From Bacteroidales bacterium (GTDB taxonomy: Bacteria; Bacteroidota; Bacteroidia; Bacteroidales; UBA932): DNA of 64,000 nt. Position 1 is the first letter of the stretch. Every line of letters begins with the position of its first letter. The stretch is taken from the NCBI GenBank assembly GCA_017476575.1, contig JAFUZO010000028.1, positions 1-64,000 on the forward strand, given 5' to 3'. Shown here piece after piece: positions 16,256 to 23,245 of this stretch. The notes under the pieces were generated by a model that worked only from the letters and a program-made list of their open reading frames with translations, searched no databases and was not told the origin of the DNA. The position numbers and the translations under genes were made by a program.

Positions 16256-17748
16256 AAGGGCTGCTTCTCATCCTGTCTCTGCTGCCGGTGCTCCAGGACG
16301 GGACCGTCCTGGAGGAGACCTTCGTGGAGGGCATCGTGATATCGGCCCCGGCGCATCCCAACCTGGACCAGTCCGTGCAGACCAACTACCGCACGGCCAG
16401 CGCCACGCAGAACAACCGCACCGCGTATATCCAGACGCCGGATGGGGCCCGGGGGCTCAAACTGGTCTTCCAGCACCTGGACCCCGAGGCGCGCAAACTG
16501 GAACGGTTCTCCCACGTGCGGATCAACATCCAGGGTGCGGAGGTCGCGGAGGGCGGCAAGGTGGTGAAGGGCATCCCCAACGGTGCCGTCGTGTCGGTGG
16601 AGCCCGGTTCCCGGGACGATGTTCCGCTGAAGATCCGGCGGGTGCGCGAACTCACCGAAGACGACCTGTACACCTGGGTGAGCATCCCGGACTGCGAATT
16701 CGTCTTCAAGGACGGTTCCTACTGCAACATCCTGGAATCCTATGCGGCCCGTCCCGCCGACAACCGGGCCCTGGGCGGCAACGGCATGATGGGCACGTGG
16801 CAGACCCTCCTGACCGACGACGACGGCGTCCCGCTCTATGCCGTCATCAACTCCCGGGTCCCGTGGCGGCGCAGCGGCAACGGCGTTCCCCAGGGAAAGG
16901 GGACGTTCAGCGGCATCTACGTGCGTTCGGACATCCTGCGCTACGGCAAGGTGTACGCCCCGCAACTGCGTCCGCTGGAGGAGGCGGATTTCGACTTTGC
17001 CTGGGAAGGCCCTTCGTCCTTCAACACCCTCTGCGAATGGAACTGGGACGACAATGTCAAGACCATCCGCACGGAAGAGGGCGAAAAGGACTACATCAAG
17101 CGCCAGAAGGTGCTGCCGGACAAGGGGGAGGGCCGCCTGTATGTCGATTTCGAGGCCTCCACCTACCGGGGCCGGGATGTGAACAACCCCGCCGTCGAGC
17201 CGGACAACGGATACAAGGTGGGCAGCCGGGGACAGGTCCCCTACGGCTCCCTCCAGGTGCGGACGATGGCGAAAAACTGGTGGGACTGGGGCTCCGATTG
17301 CGGCAACGCCTTGGTTGTCAAGTTCTCCCTGGCGGGCATCACGGGCGGGCGCCTCGTCCTGGACTTCTCCTTCGCCGCCGGGGACAATTATTCGGGGAAC
17401 ACCCGCATGTGCCCCGTGTACTGGGGCGTGGAGGTGTCCACGGACGACCGCGCCTATGCCCGCATCGATATCCCCGACATCACCTGCCGGGCACTCCCCT
17501 GGTGGGAACGGGAACTCGACGGGGTCACCTATTACACCTCGGCCGAGGCGGGGATGGGGCTCACCGAGCATCAGGTGGTGCTGCCCTCCTCCCTCTTCGG
17601 GGCGAAGGACGTGTGGGTGCGCATCACCCCGGTGCGGAAGAACGCGACCACCCTCGCGATGTACGGCTCCGACAACGGTGTCCTCCGCCCGAACAGCCAG
17701 TTGTGGACCTATCTGGAATTTGGAACCATAGCCATCCGTTACAAATGA
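16252..17748 (+). CDS. DUF5689-domain protein, short third paralogue
   Basis: 498 residues. It lacks the BACON repeats of its two upstream paralogues and starts almost directly with the DUF5689 part (EETFVEGIVISAPAHPN, AYIQTPDGARGLKLVF, LTEDDLYTWVSIPDCEF, WRRSGNGVPQGKGTFSGIYV). The C-terminal part (VVKFSLAGITGGRLVLDF, YWGVEVSTDDRAYARIDI) resembles the same region of the other two. The short signal (MKGLLLILSLLPVLQDG) has no lipobox Cys, so it may be a soluble periplasmic or secreted form, unlike the two lipoproteins. Translationally coupled on both sides (ATGA overlaps). Confidence 0.75.
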   Translation: MKGLLLILSLLPVLQDGTVLEETFVEGIVISAPAHPNLDQSVQTNYRTASATQNNRTAYIQTPDGARGLKLVFQHLDPEARKLERFSHVRINIQGAEVAEGGKVVKGIPNGAVVSVEPGSRDDVPLKIRRVRELTEDDLYTWVSIPDCEFVFKDGSYCNILESYAARPADNRALGGNGMMGTWQTLLTDDDGVPLYAVINSRVPWRRSGNGVPQGKGTFSGIYVRSDILRYGKVYAPQLRPLEEADFDFAWEGPSSFNTLCEWNWDDNVKTIRTEEGEKDYIKRQKVLPDKGEGRLYVDFEASTYRGRDVNNPAVEPDNGYKVGSRGQVPYGSLQVRTMAKNWWDWGSDCGNALVVKFSLAGITGGRLVLDFSFAAGDNYSGNTRMCPVYWGVEVSTDDRAYARIDIPDITCRALPWWERELDGVTYYTSAEAGMGLTEHQVVLPSSLFGAKDVWVRITPVRKNATTLAMYGSDNGVLRPNSQLWTYLEFGTIAIRYK

Positions 17749-19448
17749 AAAGGATCCTTCTCTTCTTCTGGGGCTGTGCCCTGCTGTCGGCGCCCGCTTT
17801 CGCGGAGCGCCTGAGGCCCCTTGACCTTTCCAGCACCAGGGACGGTTCACTGGTCCTCACGTATTCCCAGGGGGACCGGGTGGAGCAGGTCACTTCGGCC
17901 GATGGCGGCGCCACCTGGTCCAAGCCGATTCCCGCCGAGACTCCTGCAGCGGCGGCCATCCGCCTCCGCAGCGGGATGCTGCTGCGTCCCGTCCAGGGAA
18001 CAGGGGCCGTCTCCATGGAGGTTTCGATGGACCAGGGCGGGCACTGGATGCCCTTCGGCGTGCCTGTCCCCCTGGTGGAAAAGGTGGACGACGGGCGCAA
18101 TTTCCCGGAACTGGTGCCCCTGCGGGACGGACGGATCGCCCTGTTGACCTCGGCCCACGGGTACAATTGGCGCTACAAGAGCGTTTCGTCCGACTTCGGC
18201 CAGACCTGGAGCGTCCCCCAGCCGTTCTTCTGCAACCCGTGGACGGCCTCGACGGTCACCGTGCTTCCCAGCGGGAAATGGCTCCTGGTGAAAAACGGGA
18301 AGATCGACGAAAACCTCTTTTACGTTCCCCGCAAGTTGTACGCCTATCTCTCTGACGACGAGGGCACTACCTGGTATGGCGGGATGATGCTGGACGACCG
18401 GGTGGATGCGGTGGATCCCGTTGTCTGCGCCCCCGGGAACGGAAGCATCTACATCGCCTATGCCTTCGCGCCCGAGGACGGGCACAGTGCGGAGATCCGG
18501 CTGGTAACCACAGGCGAGGCGGAAATCGGCATGAGCGAGATCACCGCCGCCACGAAGGCTTCCAACGCCAAGATCGTCGTGGACGGCAACAAAGAGGCGA
18601 AAGCGGCGTACGACACCTGGCTGAAGGGCGTGACCTCGTCCAAGGGGACGTGGGCGTCACAGCCCATCCGGGTGGCCAGTTACAACATTGAATACAAGCA
18701 TCCCGACCCTTCCCGCCCCGCGTGGGAGGACCGGCTTCCCTACATCGACTGGGTGGTGCGGGAATACGGCTTCGATGTGATGGGGGTGCAGGAGCCTTTC
18801 GAACCGGAATTCCATGACCTGGAGCGGCTGCTGGGGGACGAGTACGATGCGGTGTTCGCCTCCACCAACCTGGAGGCCCCTGATTTCTCGAACGCCATCT
18901 TCTGGAAGCGTTCCCGGGTGGAGAGACTGGACGGCGGCGTGATCTGGTTCACGGAGAACCCCGGGGCCAAGGGCGGCTTCGGCGGCAGCACCTCCCGCCT
19001 CTGCATCTGGGCGAAGTTCCGCGACCGGGAGACGGGGATGATCTTCTTCCACTTCAACTCCCACTACGATTTCATCAGCCCCGAGGCCATGCTGGTGTCG
19101 TCCCGTCTCCTGGTGGACCAGGTGCGGGAAATCGCCGGGGAGTATCCTTCCTTCCTCACGGGGGACTTCAACTGTTCGGACGGCCATCCCGCCCTCCTGT
19201 GGATCGAGGAATCCGGATTCCTGGCCGATACGAAGAAGCGGGCGGCCAAGGCGGAGAACGCCGAATACTCCTCCATGCGGCGCTATGCCCCCGAAGTGGC
19301 CAAGAATGCCTACCAACTCGACCACATCTACTTCACGACCGGAAAGTCCAAGGTGAAAACCTGGAAACTGGTCATGGACGAACATGACGGTATGCGGGGC
19401 GGCTCGGACCACATGCCCATCTACATAGACTGGATATTATCCAATTAG
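17745..19448 (+). CDS. Secreted BNR-propeller / EEP phosphodiesterase fusion
   Basis: 567 residues from ATG 17745, signal peptide LLFFWGCALLSAPAFA without lipobox. Residues about 25-270 hold Asp-box (BNR) repeats seen in sialidases and related propellers: TSADGGATWS, SSDFGQTWS, LSDDEGTTWY. Residues about 305-567 are an endonuclease/exonuclease/phosphatase (EEP) domain with its whole active site: SYNIEY (Asn), GVQEPFEPE (metal Glu), FNSHYDF (His), GDFNCSDG (Asp/Asn), QLDHIYF (Asp) and GGSDHMP (final Asp-His). The enzyme should cut phosphodiesters of nucleic acid or lipid headgroup type. The propeller lacks the sialidase arginine triad as far as can be seen and is more likely a binding or scaffold domain. 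The fusion is unusual. Confidence 0.8.
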   Translation: MKRILLFFWGCALLSAPAFAERLRPLDLSSTRDGSLVLTYSQGDRVEQVTSADGGATWSKPIPAETPAAAAIRLRSGMLLRPVQGTGAVSMEVSMDQGGHWMPFGVPVPLVEKVDDGRNFPELVPLRDGRIALLTSAHGYNWRYKSVSSDFGQTWSVPQPFFCNPWTASTVTVLPSGKWLLVKNGKIDENLFYVPRKLYAYLSDDEGTTWYGGMMLDDRVDAVDPVVCAPGNGSIYIAYAFAPEDGHSAEIRLVTTGEAEIGMSEITAATKASNAKIVVDGNKEAKAAYDTWLKGVTSSKGTWASQPIRVASYNIEYKHPDPSRPAWEDRLPYIDWVVREYGFDVMGVQEPFEPEFHDLERLLGDEYDAVFASTNLEAPDFSNAIFWKRSRVERLDGGVIWFTENPGAKGGFGGSTSRLCIWAKFRDRETGMIFFHFNSHYDFISPEAMLVSSRLLVDQVREIAGEYPSFLTGDFNCSDGHPALLWIEESGFLADTKKRAAKAENAEYSSMRRYAPEVAKNAYQLDHIYFTTGKSKVKTWKLVMDEHDGMRGGSDHMPIYIDWILSN

Positions 19449-19461
19449 ACAATGAACCGAT

Positions 19462-19614
19462 ATGCAGAACAACAAAACACTGAAAACGTACGGCGCCCCC
19501 GTTGCGGCCGTGCAGGAATTGAGGTTGGATGCGGGACTCTGCCAAAGCAAGGCGGGGGACGTATCCCTGCCGTCTCTCTTCGAGGAGGACGATTTGTTTG
19601 ACGAATTATCTTGA
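19462..19614 (+). CDS. Small acidic-tailed peptide A
   Basis: 50 residues: MQNNKTLKTYGAPVAAVQEL at the start, C-terminal SLFEEDDLFDELS. No signal peptide or known domain. The pattern (basic start, Pro, short V-x-E-L strand, acidic end) fits small orphan peptides that precede surface lipoprotein genes in Bacteroidales. Its neighbour at 19621 looks like a diverged relative, with aligned LRLDAGLC/LRMEVEPVC and LFDE ends. Function unknown. Confidence 0.55.
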   Translation: MQNNKTLKTYGAPVAAVQELRLDAGLCQSKAGDVSLPSLFEEDDLFDELS

Positions 19615-19620
19615 TGCATC

Positions 19621-19734
19621 ATGGGGAACACTGTTTACGAGGCCACGGAGGCCCTGGTTCTCCGGATGGAGGTCGAACCTGTGTGTGCCAGCATGGGGGA
19701 TTATGAGGAAAGAAACCTGTTTGATGAAGAATAA
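19621..19734 (+). CDS. Small acidic-tailed peptide B
   Basis: 37 residues: MGNTVYEATEALVLRMEVEP, then VCASMGDYEERNLFDEE. It lies 6 nt after peptide A and 6 nt before the GLUG lipoprotein gene, so all three are probably cotranscribed. It shares the LRMEVEPVC and acidic LFDEE features with peptide A. No domain is recognised. Confidence 0.5.
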   Translation: MGNTVYEATEALVLRMEVEPVCASMGDYEERNLFDEE

Positions 19735-19740
19735 AACCAC

Positions 19741-22209
19741 ATGAACATGAAAACGAATATGATGAACGTGGCGGCAGCGTCCCTGGCCATCGCCCTGGCT
19801 TTTGCCGCGTGCAACAAAGAGGCGGAACCGTCGGTGCCGGAAGTTCCTGCCACGGAAGAACCGTCGGTGCCGCAGAAGGCCGTCATCGCCGCCGGGATCC
19901 CGGAAGACATGACCAAGGTGGCGCTCACGGACAAGGGCGTGGGGAACGGCATGGCCCTCGCCTGGCAGGCGGGCGACCAACTCCGGGTCATCGCCACCGA
20001 GGGCGGCTCCGGCAACGAAGTCTTCGACATCCAGGAGGGCTTCACGGAGCACAGCGCCCGGTTCGAGGGGACCAGCGTGACCGGTGAAAGATTCACGGTG
20101 TTCTATCCCGGCACCTATGCCGGTGTGGACGCCATCAACGCCCGGGATTACACCGTCCAGACCCAGACCGGAAACGGTTCCACCGCCCACCTGAAGTGGA
20201 ATGCCATCGAAAGCGGCCTGACCGACTATTCCACCGTCTCGTTCGCGACCCGGCAGAACGGCGCCCTCCGTGTCCGGCTCTCCCTCCCGGACACCTTCAC
20301 GACGGTCCAGTACATCCAGGTCGAGGCGGGTGACGATGTCTTCTCCACCACCAACGGCGGCGGCACCAAGACGAACCTCCTCACCCTCAACCTCAAGACG
20401 GACGACACCACCCCCGGCATCACGCTGGGTGACGACAAGATGCTCACCGCCTACATCATGGTCTCCTGGAACGACGACGTCCTCCCGGAAGGAACCACCC
20501 TCACCTTCAAGGTGAAAGGGGAGGAAGACGCCCTCTGGACCAAGTCCAAGACCATCCCCGAGGGCGGATTCACCATCGCAGGCGGCAAGGTCACCAACAT
20601 CGGCCTCAACGACTCCGACTGGGACGAGCCTCTCTTCTTCGGCGGCGACGGCACCGCCGAGCATCCCTATCTCATCAAGACCTACCAGCACCTTGACAAT
20701 ATGCGGAAGGTCCTGTCCACAACGAAGATATATTTCAGGCTGGTTGACGATATCGACATGAGTGGATATCCGTGGACGATCCCTAATTCCAGCGTCAACA
20801 ATGTATGTCCCATAGATTTTGACGGGAACGACCATACAATCAGTAACTTGTCTTGCACCGGCCAGGGCGGGGCCTCGCTCTTTGGGGCTCTATACGGTTC
20901 CGTGTATGACCTTACCATTGAAAATGCCACGATAGCATCAACGTCGCAAGCGGGATTGCTGTCGTATGCATTGAACAATAATAATCCTGCACAGGCTGTT
21001 ATCCGTAACATTACGGTGAATACGGCTTCTGTCTCAACAAGTTCGACATCAGATTGGAATGATATCGGTGGATTGGCCGGACTTGCGGTGAACACTTCCA
21101 TCAGCGGATGCGTCCTGAACGATGTGACGATATCGTCGGGGACCCATCGTGTCGGAGGGCTTGTCGGGCGTCTTGGGACAGCCGCGTCAACCATATCTGG
21201 TTGTTCTGTTTCCGGGACTGTCACTGGCGTTAATTATGTAGGAGGGATGGTAGGTCGAAACCATGTCAATTCCGGCGTGAGCATCACCGACTGTCATGTC
21301 AAGGGTTCAACGTCATCGATAAACGGGACCTCGATAATCGGAGGTATTATCGGAGAAGGTGGCGGAGTTACGGAAATAACATCTTGCAGCACTGCGGGCA
21401 CTCTCAAAACGCCCGCAACGGGTGCTAACGAGCAGGCTTTTGTCGGTGGAATCGCAGGTCGCTTGAACGGCTCGATAAAAAAGAGTTGGTCCGCGATGAA
21501 TTTGACGTATACCACCAACAGGCAGAAGGCTTTGGGAGGGCTTGTCGGTGGTTCGTTTGGCGCGATTACCATTCAGGAATCATATTATGCCGGAGGAACG
21601 GTAAATGGATATTCCCAACTTGGTGGAATTGTCGGGCAATGCGGCCATAACCTCGTATTGGAAAACAGTTATTCGGCGGGAACGCTCATTGCCTATGCCG
21701 GCTATACCGGAGCGCTTGTGGGATATGTGTCGGCAGCAGTAACTGTCAATATCAATAATTGTTACTCTTCAATGGCTGTTTCCAATTCAAACTCAGGCAG
21801 TAACAACGCTCTTGGCGGGTTGATTGGCGGATCTGACCAGAAGGCAACGACGTGGACGGTCGCCCAACTCCTGGCATGGAACAATAGTATTTCATTTAGA
21901 ACAAGTACGGATTCGGAGGGTGTAATCGTAGGCCAAATACATCCCAGTGGCGGCACTGGAAGTACATCATTTACCAATTGCTGGTACAGGAACGATCTTT
22001 CTTATACAAAGGCAGCCACCGCTCGTACGCCAGGAAATGATGAAGACTGCACAACTGCGGATACTCGCCGGTACGATGGAAAGGATGTCGGCAAGGACGT
22101 CGACGGCAATGCTGTGACATGCTCTGCGAAGGCCGCCGAACTGGGCTGGAGCACCGATATCTGGGACCTTGACGGCGACCTCCCTGCCCTCAAGAACGTA
22201 GCCAAGTAA
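19741..22209 (+). CDS. Fimbrillin-like / GLUG-repeat surface lipoprotein (mosaic)
   Basis: 822 residues; lipobox LAFAACNKE. Residues about 50-310 form a fimbrillin-like beta-sandwich (MALAWQAGDQLRVIATEG, FTVFYPGTYAGV, GTTLTFKVKGEED). From about 317 the protein is built of GLUG-motif repeats (GGLVGRLG, GGMVGRN, GGIAGRL, GGLVGGSFG, GALVGYVS, GGLIGGSD), typical of adhesins. The C-terminal tail (CSAKAAELGWSTDIWDLDG) recurs in the paralogue at 23246. The GLUG part, about 20690-22070, is visibly AT-richer than the ends. This suggests its middle was replaced by recombination. Probably binds a host or glycan ligand. Confidence 0.8.
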   Translation: MNMKTNMMNVAAASLAIALAFAACNKEAEPSVPEVPATEEPSVPQKAVIAAGIPEDMTKVALTDKGVGNGMALAWQAGDQLRVIATEGGSGNEVFDIQEGFTEHSARFEGTSVTGERFTVFYPGTYAGVDAINARDYTVQTQTGNGSTAHLKWNAIESGLTDYSTVSFATRQNGALRVRLSLPDTFTTVQYIQVEAGDDVFSTTNGGGTKTNLLTLNLKTDDTTPGITLGDDKMLTAYIMVSWNDDVLPEGTTLTFKVKGEEDALWTKSKTIPEGGFTIAGGKVTNIGLNDSDWDEPLFFGGDGTAEHPYLIKTYQHLDNMRKVLSTTKIYFRLVDDIDMSGYPWTIPNSSVNNVCPIDFDGNDHTISNLSCTGQGGASLFGALYGSVYDLTIENATIASTSQAGLLSYALNNNNPAQAVIRNITVNTASVSTSSTSDWNDIGGLAGLAVNTSISGCVLNDVTISSGTHRVGGLVGRLGTAASTISGCSVSGTVTGVNYVGGMVGRNHVNSGVSITDCHVKGSTSSINGTSIIGGIIGEGGGVTEITSCSTAGTLKTPATGANEQAFVGGIAGRLNGSIKKSWSAMNLTYTTNRQKALGGLVGGSFGAITIQESYYAGGTVNGYSQLGGIVGQCGHNLVLENSYSAGTLIAYAGYTGALVGYVSAAVTVNINNCYSSMAVSNSNSGSNNALGGLIGGSDQKATTWTVAQLLAWNNSISFRTSTDSEGVIVGQIHPSGGTGSTSFTNCWYRNDLSYTKAATARTPGNDEDCTTADTRRYDGKDVGKDVDGNAVTCSAKAAELGWSTDIWDLDGDLPALKNVAK

Positions 22210-22223
22210 GTTGTGACGATCCT

Positions 22224-22250
22224 GCCCGGCGGGCCGGAAACCTGCCGGGC
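22224..22250 (+). terminator. Hairpin after the first GLUG gene
   Basis: GCCCGGC and GCCGGGC form a perfect 7-bp stem with a 13-nt loop, 15 nt after the stop codon. No T-run follows, so it may be a weak terminator or an RNA-stabilising hairpin. Confidence 0.4.
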
Positions 22251-22266
22251 TCATCCAAGTTCTTTG

Positions 22267-22288
22267 ACATTCTGTTTACCGCTTTGTT
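22267..22288. repeat. Left copy of the dinD-flanking repeat
   Basis: Contains CTGTTTACCGCTTTGT followed by a T-run. It is an inverted copy of 23196-23211 and a near direct copy of 23217-23232. It looks like the 3' arm plus T-tail of a terminator whose 5' arm is missing. The promoter -33 TTTG of dinD lies in its end. Confidence 0.6.
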
Positions 22289-22305
22289 TTTTCGGCAACA
22301 ATCAC

Positions 22306-22313
22306 TATGTTTG
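22306..22313 (+). promoter_or_regulatory. -7 element of dinD
   Basis: TATGTTTG matches TAnnTTTG. A TTTG lies about 18-19 bp upstream, within the -33 spacing range of Bacteroidetes promoters. The ATG inside this element is therefore not the dinD start. Confidence 0.6.
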
Positions 22314-22327
22314 CAGAAAAAGGAAGT

Positions 22328-23170
22328 ATGATGAATGAATTGACGAAAGAGGTTGCTTCCCTGTTCGAGAGTTTGAAGCACGTGAACGAAAACGGCGTGG
22401 AGTATTGGTCTGCGCGAGAACTCTATCCTTATCTTGGCTATACGCAGTGGCGACGCTTTGAGGATGCCATAGAAAGGGCAAAGGAATCCTGTAAATCGGC
22501 CTCCCAGGCCATTGAGGAACATTTTGCCGGCGCCGGCAAAACATTCCCGATGCCCAAAGGTGGAGAGAAGGTCATCTCCGATGTCTACCTTACACGGTAT
22601 GCCTGTTACCTTGTTGCCCAGAATGGAGATCCGAGAAAACCGGAAATAGCCCAGGCACAAACGTACTTTGCCATTCAGACCAGATATGCCGAAATACAGC
22701 AGATGGAAGCGTATCAGGCGCTGACGTCAGAAGAAAGCAAACGTCTGTTCTTACGCGAAGAACTGCGAAAGCATAATTCAAAGTTGGCCGACACGGCGCA
22801 TGAAGCCGGGGTTGTAACATCGCTGGATTATGCCATCTTCCAGAACTTCGGCTACAAAGGGTTGTATGACGGACTGACGGCACAAGGAATCCATCGGAAA
22901 AAAGGATTGGAAAAGGGACAGAATATTTTGGACCACATGGGGAGTACCGAACTCGCAGCCAATTTATTCCGTGCAACTCAGGCAGAGGAGAAGATTCGGA
23001 AGGAAAGGATCAAGGGAAAATCAAAAGCCAACGCCGCCCACTTTGAAGTGGGCAGGAAAGTCCGGAAAGCCATTGAAGATATAGGTGGTACCATGCCCGA
23101 GGACCTTCCTCCGGAAGAAAGCATAAAAACGGTTGAATCGAAGCAAAGACGACTTCTCAAAGAAGAATAA
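22328..23170 (+). CDS. dinD: DNA damage-inducible protein D family protein
   Basis: 280 residues from ATG 22328, chosen because the in-frame ATG 21 nt upstream lies in the promoter. The sequence is typical of DinD: VEYWSARELYPYLGYTQWRRFEDAIERAKESC (a BRO/KilA-like N-terminus), DVYLTRYACYLVAQNGDP, AQTYFAIQTR, then YKGLYDGLTAQGIHRKKG, LDHMGSTELAANLFRATQAEEK. E. coli DinD is SOS-induced and inhibits RecA filaments; related proteins ride on mobile elements. Base composition is lower in GC than the flanking adhesin genes, and repeats frame the gene. It has nothing to do with the surface functions around it and is probably a recent passenger. Confidence 0.9.
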   Translation: MMNELTKEVASLFESLKHVNENGVEYWSARELYPYLGYTQWRRFEDAIERAKESCKSASQAIEEHFAGAGKTFPMPKGGEKVISDVYLTRYACYLVAQNGDPRKPEIAQAQTYFAIQTRYAEIQQMEAYQALTSEESKRLFLREELRKHNSKLADTAHEAGVVTSLDYAIFQNFGYKGLYDGLTAQGIHRKKGLEKGQNILDHMGSTELAANLFRATQAEEKIRKERIKGKSKANAAHFEVGRKVRKAIEDIGGTMPEDLPPEESIKTVESKQRRLLKEE

Positions 23171-23194
23171 AACCCGATAATAAGGTGTTGTGGC

Positions 23195-23232
23195 GACAAA
23201 GCGGTAAACAGATGTCTTGTTTATCGCTTTTA
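23195..23232 (+). terminator. dinD terminator / right-hand repeat
   Basis: AAAGCGGTAAACA (5' arm) pairs with TGTTTATCGCTTT (3' arm) across a short loop and is followed by T-rich sequence, a good intrinsic terminator 25 nt after the dinD stop. The 5' arm is the inverted copy, and the 3' arm the near direct copy, of the repeat at 22267-22288. Confidence 0.65.
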
Positions 23233-23245
23233 TTGTGCAAAAAAT

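Noticed and set aside
17745-18660. Active sialidase in the BNR part of the fusion
   Set aside because: Asp boxes are present, but the arginine triad and FRIP-type motif were not seen, and the nan genes lie in a different operon.
22307-22327. Upstream ATG as the dinD start
   Set aside because: It lies within the TATGTTTG promoter element, so it would not be on the mRNA.
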